Shown: positions 1 to 7,917, counted from the first letter of the stretch. The stretch: DNA of 39,051 bases from an uncultured Pelagibacteraceae bacterium (GCA_902571375.1 CACGBP010000002.1:177986-217036), one strand, 5' to 3'. Notes: generated by a model not told the origin, from the sequence alone. Program-made: numbers and translations.

Positions 1-933
1 AAATTTGAAAAAGAAGAGAGAACTAATCGAGAATTATCAAAAAACTTATATGAGATAATCAAACATATGCCAAAAAAATCCCACCCTATGGATGTCGCAA
101 GAACTGCTGTAAGCGTAATGGGATTAGAAGATACTGAAACTCAAGATTCTTCTCCAGAGGCAAATATGAGAAAAGCATTAAGAATTTTTGCAAAAACGCC
201 GACAGCATTAGCTGCTTTCTATAGAATTAGAAAAGGTAAAAAAATTATCAAACCCAAAAAAGATTTAACTTTTGCAGAAAACTTTTTCTATATGTGTTTT
301 GGAAAAGTACCTCAAAAAGAAATTGTTAAAGCTTTTGATGTATCTTTAATTTTATATGCTGAACATAGTTTTAACGTCTCAACGTTTACTGCGAGGACTA
401 TTACTAGTAGTTTATCTGATATTCATGGTGCAATTACTGGGGCTATAGCTAGCTTGAAAGGTCCTTTGCATGGTGGAGCAAATGAAGAAGTAATGCATAT
501 GATGAATAAAATAAAGAAACCGGAAAAAGCTTTAAAATGGATTAATGATGCTTTAGATAACAAAGATGTTGTTATGGGATTTGGACATAGAGTCTACAAA
601 AGTGGAGATTCTAGAGTTCCTACAATGAGAAAATATTTTGGAAAGGTGGCGAAAATTAAAAAAGATAAAAAGTTTGAAAAAATTTATGACATTGTTGAAA
701 AAGTAATGATTGAGAGAAAGAACATTCATCCTAATGTCGATTATCCAACAGGACCTACATATCATTTAATGGGCTTTGATACAGATTTCTTTACACCTAT
801 ATTTGTCACTTCAAGGATAACAGGTTGGTCAGCACATATAATGGAGCAACATGCTGCAAACAAATTAATTAGACCACTTTCTAAATATAGTGGCCCAAAA
901 CATAGAAAAGTTTTAGAATTGAATCAAAGATAA
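1..933 (+). CDS. Citrate synthase / 2-methylcitrate synthase, 3' part
   Basis: The frame is open from the first base of the window and reaches a TAA at 931-933, so the true start lies upstream; the ATG at 67 is internal. It is a type II citrate synthase-fold enzyme condensing an acyl-CoA with oxaloacetate. The HPMDVARTAVS stretch near the visible N-terminus is typical of the short (about 370-380 aa) citrate/2-methylcitrate synthase group rather than the 430-aa GltA form. All three catalytic residues are visible: His in GPLHGGANE, His in GFGHRVYK and Asp in HPNVDYPTG. The usual C-terminal arginine region (AHIMEQ, then NKLIRP) is intact. Whether acetyl-CoA or propionyl-CoA is used cannot be decided from this fragment, so no gene symbol is given. 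It converges on the methyltransferase gene, with 3 bp between the stops. Confidence 0.9.
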   Translation, partial: KFEKEERTNRELSKNLYEIIKHMPKKSHPMDVARTAVSVMGLEDTETQDSSPEANMRKALRIFAKTPTALAAFYRIRKGKKIIKPKKDLTFAENFFYMCFGKVPQKEIVKAFDVSLILYAEHSFNVSTFTARTITSSLSDIHGAITGAIASLKGPLHGGANEEVMHMMNKIKKPEKALKWINDALDNKDVVMGFGHRVYKSGDSRVPTMRKYFGKVAKIKKDKKFEKIYDIVEKVMIERKNIHPNVDYPTGPTYHLMGFDTDFFTPIFVTSRITGWSAHIMEQHAANKLIRPLSKYSGPKHRKVLELNQR

Positions 934-936
934 GTT

Positions 937-1641
937 TTAAGATAAAAATTGGCTACAAATTATTCTTTTTGATTTGTGAACTGTATTAGTATCTGATCGA
1001 ATTATTTCAACATTTTTAAAAATTTTTTTAAAATGTTCAGCTCTAATTGTATCAAATATTATTTTAGTATTTTCTTTTGAAACTTTTTTCAAATATTCAA
1101 AATATATATAAAAGTCGTAATGATAATCTAGTGATAAAAGTGAAATAATAACATCAAACTTTTTTTCAGGTAAATTTTCATTATCATAATCAAATATATT
1201 AATTTGATTTTCATTCATTTCATTTATCTTTAAAAAAGTTTTTTGTAAGTTTAAATCATTGTAAGCTTCTTCATTATCCATACCACCCCAGCCATATCTT
1301 ACTTTTTTTGAAACATAGTTTCTCTCAATAAAATAATAGTCATTATCTTTAAAATTTTGATTTATAATCAATTCAAGACCACCAATACCACCTCCAATAC
1401 TTAAAAATGACTTATCATCATTTTTAATGAATCTTTCAATAGTTGAAAATTCTTTCAACATTACATCGTGATATTTTTTTGCAATTGAATTAGAATTTAA
1501 AAAGTATTTCGTGATAAAATTTGAAAATATATATCTCCCAAAAAGCTTCCTTAACTTGATTAAAAAAGGGTTTATTAATTCTATCCTTTGTAAAACAATA
1601 AATCTCGCTGCACCTTTTGGTAAATTAAAAGTGATCACCAA
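937..1641 (-). CDS. Putative class I SAM-dependent methyltransferase
   Basis: This 234-aa protein has a Rossmann glycine motif, SFLSIGGGIGGLEL (residues 78-91), followed by an acidic residue at the end of the next strand (FIERN, about residue 105) and FDVIISLLSLDY at the usual motif-IV place, as in class I SAM methyltransferases. The substrate is unknown. The start is uncertain: the frame begins at TTG (1641) with a GTG one codon later (1638), and the first ATG is 60 codons in, so TTG or GTG is the likely start. It begins 6 bp after the nrdB stop and is probably the last gene of the nrdAB transcript. Nothing in its sequence suggests a role in nucleotide reduction, so the linkage may only be co-transcription. 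Confidence 0.6.
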   Translation of the reverse strand: MVITFNLPKGAARFIVLQRIELINPFLIKLRKLFGRYIFSNFITKYFLNSNSIAKKYHDVMLKEFSTIERFIKNDDKSFLSIGGGIGGLELIINQNFKDNDYYFIERNYVSKKVRYGWGGMDNEEAYNDLNLQKTFLKINEMNENQINIFDYDNENLPEKKFDVIISLLSLDYHYDFYIYFEYLKKVSKENTKIIFDTIRAEHFKKIFKNVEIIRSDTNTVHKSKRIICSQFLS

Positions 1642-1647
1642 TAATTA

Positions 1648-2664
1648 TTAACTAAATGCTTCTGCCCAAGTTCCTTGTGTTGAAGCTTTAGAATATTCAG
1701 TTGCTCGACCTTCAAAGAAATTCATATGTTCAACTGCATTTAACATAGTGTCTAACCAACCCAACGGATTTTTTTCAACTTTATAAATTGGTTCTAATCC
1801 TAGTTGAGACAACCTTCTATTAGCAATGAATCTAATATAATCTTTAACCTCTTGTGCAGTTAAACCTTCCATTGGACCCATTTCAAAAGCTAAATCAATA
1901 AAAGCATCTTCATGATCAACTATTATTCTGCAAGCTTCGTAAAGTTCTTTTTTTAATTTAGGTGTCCAGATTTCAGGATTCTCTTTTATGAACTCTTTAA
2001 AAATTCTTATCATTGAGTTGCAATGAAGAGTTTCATCTCTAACTGACCAAGTAACAATTTGACCCATACCCTTCATCTTATTGTGTCTTGGAAAATTTAA
2101 AAGAATTGCAAAACTTGCAAACAATTGTAAGCCTTCGGTGAACGCGCTGAATACCGCAACTGTTTTTGCAATATCTTCTTTCGAATTTACATTGAAACCT
2201 TGCATGTAATCATATTTGTCTTTCATTTCCTTATATTTCATGAAAGCAGAGTATTCTGACTCTGGCATTCCAATTGTATCTAATAAATGAGAGTAAGCGG
2301 CTACATGAACTGTTTCCATTGCAGCAAATGCTGTCATCATCATTAAAACTTCTGTAGGTTTAAATACAGTTGTGTAATGTCTTAGATAACAATTATTAAC
2401 TTCAACATCTGCTTGTGTAAAAAATCTAAAAATTTGTGTTAATAAATTTTTTTCAGGTTGTGATAAATTTTTCTGCCAATCTCTAACGTCATCACCTAGT
2501 GGCACTTCTTCAGGTAACCAGTGAATTCTTTGTTGCGTTAACCAAGCATCATAGCACCAAGGGTATCTAAAAGGTTTATAAACTGGGTTTTCAGTTAATA
2601 AACCCATTTTTTTTGGTTGAATTATCTCTTTTTTCTCTATTTTGATTTTTTCTGCTACTGACAT
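1648..2664 (-). CDS. nrdB: Class I ribonucleotide reductase beta (radical) subunit
   Basis: This subunit houses the dimetal centre and tyrosyl radical needed for NDP reduction. The ligand helices are visible: FFTQADVEV, METVH with the radical Tyr four residues on (METVHVAAY), TEGLQLF and VRDETLH. The open frame reaches a GTG at 2673, but I place the start at the ATG at 2664 (MSVAEK) because AGGAG lies 9 nt upstream (2674-2678), inside the last codons of nrdA. The protein is then 338 aa. It overlaps nrdA by 10 bp, which suggests translational coupling. There is no N-terminal ATP-cone, which some NrdB proteins carry. Tyr conservation supports a tyrosyl-radical enzyme rather than a subclass with a replaced Tyr. 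Confidence 0.95.
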   Translation of the reverse strand: MSVAEKIKIEKKEIIQPKKMGLLTENPVYKPFRYPWCYDAWLTQQRIHWLPEEVPLGDDVRDWQKNLSQPEKNLLTQIFRFFTQADVEVNNCYLRHYTTVFKPTEVLMMMTAFAAMETVHVAAYSHLLDTIGMPESEYSAFMKYKEMKDKYDYMQGFNVNSKEDIAKTVAVFSAFTEGLQLFASFAILLNFPRHNKMKGMGQIVTWSVRDETLHCNSMIRIFKEFIKENPEIWTPKLKKELYEACRIIVDHEDAFIDLAFEMGPMEGLTAQEVKDYIRFIANRRLSQLGLEPIYKVEKNPLGWLDTMLNAVEHMNFFEGRATEYSKASTQGTWAEAFS

Positions 2665-4592
2665 GATAGGCACTCCTCATACTCTTGTTCGTTTGATTGT
2701 TGATTTTTAGATTTATATACATTTGCTGTAATATCTGTTGAATTTGCATCATTGATATTTTCAGCTCTTTGAATTGATTTTGACCTACAGTAATAAAGGC
2801 TTTTCAAACCTTTTTTCCAAGCATCAAAATGAATCTTATGTAACTCTTTTTTATGAACATCAGCTGGTAAAAATAAATTTACTGATTGTGCTTGAGAAAT
2901 AAATGGCGTTCTGTCACCACTTAATTCGATAATCCAGTTTTGATTTAATTCAAAAGCAGTTTTAAAAACATCTTTTTCTAAATCAGTTAAAAATTCTAAG
3001 TGTGAAACAGAACCTTGGTTAGTAGTAATTGTAGACCAAGTCTCATCATCATTTTTACCATGACTTTCTAAAATTTCTTCTAAGTATCTGTTTCTAACAT
3101 TAAAAGATCCAGATAAAGTTTTATGCGTATAACTGTTGGCAGCAATAGGCTCAACACCTGGGGAAGCCCCTCCACATATAATTGAAATAGATGCCGTTGG
3201 AGCGATAGCAGTCTTATTAGAAAATCTTTCTTTAAAACCATACTCTGCAGCATCAGGACAAGCACCTCTTTCTTGAGCTAAATCTTTGGATGCTTGATTA
3301 ACTTTATCATTGATGTTTTTAAAAATTTTTTTATTCCAAGCTTTTGCCATCACAGACTCGAGTGGGATTTTATTTTTTTGTAAAAAAGAATGAAAACCCA
3401 TTACACCAAGACCAACACTTCGTTCTCTTTCAGCAGAATATTTTGCATCTTTAAACTGATCAGGAGCTTTATTTATAAAATCTGACAAAACATTATCTAA
3501 AAATCTCATAACATCATCAATCATGTTAGGATCATCTTTCCATTCTTCATACTTTTCAATATTCAAAGATGACAAACAACAAACAGCTGTTCTGTCTCTC
3601 CCATCTTTATCAATTCCTGTAGGAAGAGTTATTTCACTACACAAGTTAGATGTTTTTACTGTTAAGTTTGCTAATTTATGATGCTGAGGAATTAATCTGT
3701 TAACAGTATCAATATAAATAATATAAGGTTCACCAGTTTCAATTCTTGCTGTTAGTAATCTAATCCATAAGTTTCTAGCTGATATAGTTTGTTGAACTGA
3801 ACCATCTGCTGGACTTTTAAGCGCCCATTGTTCATCTGTTTCAACCGCTCTCATAAATGCATCTGAAACTAAAACGCCATGGTGTAAATTTAAAGCTTTT
3901 CTGTTTGGGTCACCACCTGTTGGTCTTCTCATTTCAATAAATTCTTCTATTTCTGGATGATCAATTGGAAGATAGCAAGCTGCAGATCCTCTTCTCAAGG
4001 AACCCTGGCTAATCGCCATTGTCAAAGAGTCCATAACTTTAATAAATGGAATTATTCCTGAAGTCTTTCCTACTTTACCAATTTTTTCTCCAATAGATCT
4101 TAAATTACCCCAATAACTTCCAATACCACCACCTTTAGCTGCCAACCAAACATTTTCACTCCAAAGATCCAAAATACCTCCAAGGCTATCTGAGGCTTCA
4201 TTTAAAAAACATGAAATAGGCAAACCTCTCTTTGTTCCACCATTGGATAAAACTGGTGTTGCTGGCATAAACCATAGATTGCTAATATAATTATAAATTC
4301 TTTGCGCATGTAAATTATCATCAGCATAAGTACTTGCTACTCTTGCAAATAAGTCTTGGTAAGATTCATTGTGTCCAAGATATCTATCTTTTAATGTTGC
4401 TTTACCAAAATCAGTTAAATTAGTGTCTTTAGAACGATCAATTTTAATGATTATACCTTTGTCATTCTGAAAAAGTTCTGTCTCATTGTTTAATGAAAAT
4501 AAGTCTGGTCTATTGCTTTTAGACACCTCTTTAACTTCTGGGCTATATGTAGAGACAGCTTTCTTTAAGGCCTGCGATAGAATTTTATTCAT
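2655..4592 (-). CDS. nrdA: Class I ribonucleotide reductase alpha (catalytic) subunit
   Basis: NrdA reduces ribonucleoside diphosphates to deoxyribonucleotides with NrdB. Visible active-site elements are Cys128 (PISCF), the Asn316-Cys318-Glu320 triad (SNLCSEI), a second redox Cys in AVCCLSS (338/339) and a C-terminal CxxC pair (641-644) that shuttles electrons from thioredoxin or glutaredoxin. At 645 aa it is about 115 residues shorter than E. coli NrdA. The N-terminal ATP-cone is missing: the first 60 residues are polar, without the usual cone motifs, and lead straight into the barrel. Dominant dATP shut-off of overall activity is therefore not expected. A consensus-like -10 lies only 8 bp upstream of the ATG, with NrdR-like boxes behind it. 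It is first in the nrdA-nrdB-methyltransferase unit. Confidence 0.96.
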   Translation of the reverse strand: MNKILSQALKKAVSTYSPEVKEVSKSNRPDLFSLNNETELFQNDKGIIIKIDRSKDTNLTDFGKATLKDRYLGHNESYQDLFARVASTYADDNLHAQRIYNYISNLWFMPATPVLSNGGTKRGLPISCFLNEASDSLGGILDLWSENVWLAAKGGGIGSYWGNLRSIGEKIGKVGKTSGIIPFIKVMDSLTMAISQGSLRRGSAACYLPIDHPEIEEFIEMRRPTGGDPNRKALNLHHGVLVSDAFMRAVETDEQWALKSPADGSVQQTISARNLWIRLLTARIETGEPYIIYIDTVNRLIPQHHKLANLTVKTSNLCSEITLPTGIDKDGRDRTAVCCLSSLNIEKYEEWKDDPNMIDDVMRFLDNVLSDFINKAPDQFKDAKYSAERERSVGLGVMGFHSFLQKNKIPLESVMAKAWNKKIFKNINDKVNQASKDLAQERGACPDAAEYGFKERFSNKTAIAPTASISIICGGASPGVEPIAANSYTHKTLSGSFNVRNRYLEEILESHGKNDDETWSTITTNQGSVSHLEFLTDLEKDVFKTAFELNQNWIIELSGDRTPFISQAQSVNLFLPADVHKKELHKIHFDAWKKGLKSLYYCRSKSIQRAENINDANSTDITANVYKSKNQQSNEQEYEECLSCQ

Positions 4593-4600
4593 AATTTTGT

Positions 4601-4629
4601 ATTATATTTTGTTATTTTTACGAAAACAA
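4601..4629 (-). promoter_or_regulatory. nrdA promoter (-35/-10)
   Basis: Read on the minus strand, TTGTTT (4624-4629) and a perfect TATAAT (4601-4606) are separated by 17 bp. Transcription would start around 4594-4595, only two or three bases before the nrdA ATG at 4592, and no Shine-Dalgarno sequence precedes that ATG. The mRNA is therefore probably leaderless. The -35 overlaps the proximal NrdR-like box. Confidence 0.55.
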
Positions 4630-4642
4630 CTATATGTTGTAG
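4627..4642. promoter_or_regulatory. NrdR-like box 1 upstream of nrdA
   Basis: The site contains the 15-bp inverted repeat ACAAC-N5-GTTGT with the core CTATATGTTG, close to the known NrdR consensus (acaCwAtATaTwGtgt). It overlaps the -35 of the predicted nrdA promoter, which suits a repressor. A second, weaker copy of the CTATAT core starts exactly 31 bp further upstream; NrdR sites typically occur as pairs about three helical turns apart. The assignment is from motif reading only; no nrdR gene lies in this window. Confidence 0.6.
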
Positions 4643-4657
4643 GCGTTTAGAGTTAAT

Positions 4658-4673
4658 ATACTATATAAACAAC
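4658..4673. promoter_or_regulatory. NrdR-like box 2 upstream of nrdA (degenerate)
   Basis: This is a second CTATAT core (starting at 4661), 31 bp from the first core at 4630. The left half fits the NrdR consensus but the right half is degenerate (AAAC instead of TTGT). The spacing, more than the sequence itself, is the reason to call it. Confidence 0.45.
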
Positions 4674-4751
4674 AAATCAATAGAACATTTATAGAACATG
4701 ATAAAAAATAAATCAATAAAAAAATCAAAAAAAAGGTAAGTAATTAACAAA

Positions 4752-6206
4752 ATGTCTGAAAATTTAAAAATCGACCCCTATGGTTTTAGAGAATATGACG
4801 CTCGATGGTTGTACAAAAAGGACATAAACCAATTAGGAATAACGAATCTTGGAAAAGGATTAGGAACTCAAATTATAAAAAATACAAAAAAAAATAACCC
4901 AAGAATAATTATAGGACATGACTACAGATCGTATAGTGAAGAGATTAAATCAGCTTTAAAAAAAGGTTTAGTTTCAACAGGGTGTTATGTTGAAGATATA
5001 GGTTTATCATTGTCGCCTATGGTTTATTTTGCACAATTCAATTTAGATGCTGATGCAATAGCAATGGTAACAGCAAGTCATAATGAAAATGGTTGGACTG
5101 GAGTAAAAATGGGTATTCAAAAAGGATTAACTCATGAACCCAATGAAATGCGAGAATTAAAAGAAATAACATTAAACAAAAAATTTGTTGAAGGTAAAGG
5201 AAATGAGAAAGAGATAAAAGATTTCCAAAAAATTTATAAAAAAAATTTAATTGATAAAAATAAAATGAATAAGAAGATTAAAGCAGTAGTAGCATGTGGA
5301 AATGGAACGGCAGGAATTTTTGCACCGGATATTTTGAGAGGTATAGGTTGTGAGGTAATAGAATTAGATTGTAATCTTGATTGGACTTTTCCAAAATATA
5401 ACCCTAATCCTGAAGATTTGGAAATGCTACACGAAATTTCTAATGCTGTTAAAAAAAATAATGCTGATATAGGATTTGGCTTTGATGGTGATGGTGATCG
5501 TGTAGGAATAATTGATAATGAAGGGAAAGAAATCTTTTCAGATAAAATTGGATTACTAATAGCCAGAAATTTATCTAACTCTCATCAAAATTCTAAGTTT
5601 GTAGTTGATGTAAAATCAACTGGGTTATTTATTAATGACATAGTCTTAAATAAAAACAACTGTAAAACAATTTATTGGAAAACTGGTCATTCACATATTA
5701 AAAGAAAAGTTAATAGCGAAAAAGCACTTGCAGGATTTGAAAAAAGTGGACATTTTTTCTTTAATGAACCCTTGGGTTATGGTTATGATGATGGGATTAA
5801 TTCTGCTATTCAAGTTTGCCATTTATTAAACAATCAAAACAAAAAAATGAACGAAATTATAAAAGAGTTACCAACAACTTATCAATCTCCAACAATGGCA
5901 CCTTTTTGTAAAGATGAAGAAAAATATGATGTTGTGGAAAATCTAGTTAAAGAAATAAAAAAAATTAAAAATGAAAAAGTAAAAATTGATAACCAAGAAA
6001 TAAAAGAAATATTAACTGTTAATGGAATAAGATTTTCTTTTGAAGATGGTTCATGGGGTTTAATAAGAGCTTCATCAAACAAGCCATCATTAGTGATTGT
6101 TACAGAAAGTCCAACCTCTGATGAAAGAAAAATTAAAATTTTTAGATTTATTGATCAAATACTACAAAAAACTGGAAAGATTGGTGAATATGATCAAAAA
6201 ATATAA
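4752..6206 (+). CDS. Phosphomannomutase/phosphoglucomutase
   Basis: This 484-aa alpha-D-phosphohexomutase interconverts hexose-6- and hexose-1-phosphates for glycan and sugar-nucleotide synthesis in the cytoplasm. All four domain signatures are visible: the phosphoserine loop VTASHNENG with Ser109, the Mg-binding loop DGDGDR (245-250), the sugar-selecting loop GFEKSGH (328-334; usually GE-x-SGH, here FEKSGH) and the C-terminal phosphate-binding RASSNKPSLVIVTES. Length and order fit the bacterial PMM/PGM (AlgC/ManB-like) group. Whether mannose or glucose phosphate is preferred cannot be told. It is a single gene, divergent from nrdA, with its stop abutting the stop of the coiled-coil gene; a short AT hairpin spans both stops. 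Confidence 0.93.
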   Translation: MSENLKIDPYGFREYDARWLYKKDINQLGITNLGKGLGTQIIKNTKKNNPRIIIGHDYRSYSEEIKSALKKGLVSTGCYVEDIGLSLSPMVYFAQFNLDADAIAMVTASHNENGWTGVKMGIQKGLTHEPNEMRELKEITLNKKFVEGKGNEKEIKDFQKIYKKNLIDKNKMNKKIKAVVACGNGTAGIFAPDILRGIGCEVIELDCNLDWTFPKYNPNPEDLEMLHEISNAVKKNNADIGFGFDGDGDRVGIIDNEGKEIFSDKIGLLIARNLSNSHQNSKFVVDVKSTGLFINDIVLNKNNCKTIYWKTGHSHIKRKVNSEKALAGFEKSGHFFFNEPLGYGYDDGINSAIQVCHLLNNQNKKMNEIIKELPTTYQSPTMAPFCKDEEKYDVVENLVKEIKKIKNEKVKIDNQEIKEILTVNGIRFSFEDGSWGLIRASSNKPSLVIVTESPTSDERKIKIFRFIDQILQKTGKIGEYDQKI

Positions 6207-6218
6207 TTAAATATTTTT
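6197..6218. terminator. Bidirectional AT hairpin containing two stop codons
   Basis: AAAAATAT (6197-6204) and ATATTTTT (6211-6218) form a perfect 8-bp stem around a 6-nt loop. The stop of the phosphohexomutase gene (6204-6206) and the stop of the opposite-strand coiled-coil gene (6207-6209) lie at and in the loop. Both strands read as a weak stem ending in T residues, so it could act as a shared terminator. The stem has no G or C, so its strength is doubtful. Confidence 0.4.
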
Positions 6219-7307
6219 ATCTCCCTCTTTATTCTCAGTTTGATTATCATTGTCTTCTTTTGGTTCTGTTTTATCACTATAAAATTTTCTGATTAATTCA
6301 TCTTCTTTCTTTTTTTGCTCCTGATCAAATTTATCTTCCCATTCTTTAATTCGTTTATTTTCCTCTCTAATTCTCTCCTCTTCTTCAACTTTAAGTCTTA
6401 AAGCTTTTTCTCTTTCCTCTTCTTCTCTTTTTTGTTTTTCTTCTTCTTTTCTTAATTCTTCTTCTCTTTCAGCTCTCTCTTTTTCTTTTTCTAGTCTTTC
6501 TCGCTCAGCAGCTTTGATTTTTTCTTCCTTGAGTTTTAATTCTTCCTCTTTTTCTCTTTGATCTGCTTGCTCTTTCAAAAGTTGTCTCTCAAGTTCTTGT
6601 TGTCGGTCTATCTCTAATTGTCTTAATCTATTTTCGGTTTCTCTTAATTTTTCTTCTTCATATTTTAACTTTCTTGCTGCTTCTCTAATTTTTTGTTCTT
6701 CATCCAGTCTTTTTTGTCTTTCTATTTCTTTAAGTCTGTATTGTTCTTGTCTTTCTTTCTCTTTTTCTTCTCTAATCTTTTGTCGTTCAACTTCTTTTGC
6801 TCTAATTGCCTCTTCTTTTGCTTTAATTTTTGCTTCTCTGATTCTTTGTCTTTCAAGCATTTTAAGCCTTAATTCCTCTTCTTTTAATCTTTGCGCATCC
6901 TCTCTTAATTTTCTTGCCTCCTCATCTTTGATTTTTTGTTGTTCAATCTTAATTCTTTTTTCCTCAATTTTTTTTCTTTTTTCCTCATTTTTCCTAACTT
7001 GTTTTTCATTATCTATAATTAATTTACGTTGAAGTTGTATTTGCCGCTTTTCTTCTTTTATCTTATTAAGTTTTTCCCTTTGGGCATCTTTCTTTTCTTT
7101 GATTAATTGTTTTTTTTCATTAATTTTTCTTAGTTTTTCTGTTTTGATTCTTTCTTTTTCTTTATTCTTTTTATAATCCTCATAAAAATTCGAAATTTTA
7201 TTTTTTGTATTATTGATAAAATTAGTTGGTGAAACTTCTATATTTCCTTTTAAGAAATTATTCTTCATTAAAGATTTAAGATTTTTTAAATTTCTTTTTT
7301 TTGGCAT
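6207..7307 (-). CDS. Highly charged long-helix (Glu/Lys/Arg-rich) protein, unknown function
   Basis: I do not recognise a family. The protein is about 366 aa from the ATG at 7307 (MPKKRN); the frame also runs to a TTG at 7343, but that adds an unconvincing 12 residues and would start inside an inverted repeat. Residues about 45-340 are almost entirely E, K, R, Q and L with long runs such as REEELRKEEEKQKREEEE, which predicts one continuous helix (coiled coil or ER/K single alpha-helix). The N-terminal 40 residues are basic and the last 25 are acidic and polar. There is no signal peptide or membrane segment. Possible roles are a cytoplasmic spacer or scaffold; a TolA-like role is unlikely because the membrane anchor is missing. 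Confidence 0.7.
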   Translation of the reverse strand: MPKKRNLKNLKSLMKNNFLKGNIEVSPTNFINNTKNKISNFYEDYKKNKEKERIKTEKLRKINEKKQLIKEKKDAQREKLNKIKEEKRQIQLQRKLIIDNEKQVRKNEEKRKKIEEKRIKIEQQKIKDEEARKLREDAQRLKEEELRLKMLERQRIREAKIKAKEEAIRAKEVERQKIREEKEKERQEQYRLKEIERQKRLDEEQKIREAARKLKYEEEKLRETENRLRQLEIDRQQELERQLLKEQADQREKEEELKLKEEKIKAAERERLEKEKERAEREEELRKEEEKQKREEEEREKALRLKVEEEERIREENKRIKEWEDKFDQEQKKKEDELIRKFYSDKTEPKEDNDNQTENKEGDKNI

Positions 7308-7329
7308 GCTAAAAGTTATCAATTTATGA

Positions 7330-7360
7330 CAATTTAAACACAAAACTAGTGTTTAAATTG
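7330..7360. repeat. 12-bp perfect inverted repeat between divergent genes
   Basis: CAATTTAAACAC (7330-7341) and GTGTTTAAATTG (7349-7360) are exact reverse complements separated by 7 bp (AAAACTA). It lies 22 bp upstream of the ATG of the charged-helix gene and about 110 bp before the lipoprotein start. It could be an operator between the two divergent genes or a hairpin in the 5' leader of the minus-strand gene. There is no T-tract suggesting a terminator. Confidence 0.5.
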
Positions 7361-7469
7361 AGTTAGCTAAATTTATTTAATTCAATCCTCACGTGTAATT
7401 TTTGTATAACTTAAAAAAAATTCTAAGTTTTATTAGACAAGAATCATGTATCAGCTAAATGACACCCAA

Positions 7470-7802
7470 ATGTTTAAAAAATTATTATCAATTAGCTGTT
7501 TATTAATTTTAACAAATTGTGCAACTCCTGGTACAGCACTCTTAAGTCCTGTAATTACCGGTGCGAAGACTAAAAGTTTACAGCAAGCTTCTTTATCTTT
7601 AGCATCATCTGTAAGTTCTAATAAAATTATTGCTGAATTTATGGAAACTAATAAAAAAAAATTTAATGAAAATTATTCAATACTATCAAATAAAATAATA
7701 AAAAACATTCCTTACATAGATAAAGACCCTACAATTTTATTAGCTTATAATGTTGATGATATAAAAATATCTGATGTAATAGAGCCTGAACCACTTCCTT
7801 AA
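7470..7802 (+). CDS. Small predicted lipoprotein, unknown function
   Basis: The product is 110 aa from the ATG at 7470 (MFKKLLSIS). The frame also has an upstream ATG at 7446, but only the later start gives a proper lipoprotein signal: two lysines, a hydrophobic stretch and a lipobox ending in LTNC with Cys17. The mature part is small and mostly polar (NKKKFNENYSILSN) with an acidic, proline-containing end (EPEPLP). No family is recognised. Residue +2 after the Cys is Ala, so no inner-membrane retention signal of the Asp+2 type is seen. It is a single gene; a GC-rich hairpin with a T-run follows about 80 bp downstream. Confidence 0.7.
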   Translation: MFKKLLSISCLLILTNCATPGTALLSPVITGAKTKSLQQASLSLASSVSSNKIIAEFMETNKKKFNENYSILSNKIIKNIPYIDKDPTILLAYNVDDIKISDVIEPEPLP

Positions 7803-7880
7803 TTTTACTAAGTTAATAAAATTATTTTTCAACTATTACGAGTTTTAAAATAACTAAAGAATCAATTACCTTTTATTTAA

Positions 7881-7917
7881 GGGCGGTAGAGGGAGACTGA
7901 AGCCGCCCCTTTTTTTT
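7881..7917 (+). terminator. GC-rich intrinsic terminator or small structured RNA end
   Basis: GGGCGG (7881-7886) pairs with CCGCCC (7903-7908) and is followed by an 8-base T-run (7910-7917). The flanking AA/TT can extend the stem past one bulged C. The 16-nt loop TAGAGGGAGACTGAAG is purine-rich. Such GC content is exceptional for this AT-rich window. It most simply terminates the lipoprotein transcript, but the 80-bp gap from that stop also leaves room for a short RNA ending here. The T-run touches the stop codon of the opposite TauE-family gene. Confidence 0.7.

Noticed and set aside
4699..4740. A 13-codon frame (ATG to TAA) rich in lysine just before the phosphohexomutase gene.
   Set aside because: Poly-A DNA makes Lys-rich mini-frames by chance; no ribosome-binding site and no sign of conservation could be seen.
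7308..7343. TTG-initiated extension of the charged-helix protein.
   Set aside because: The extension runs through the 12-bp inverted repeat, uses a rare start and lacks a ribosome-binding site; ATG at 7307 is simpler.
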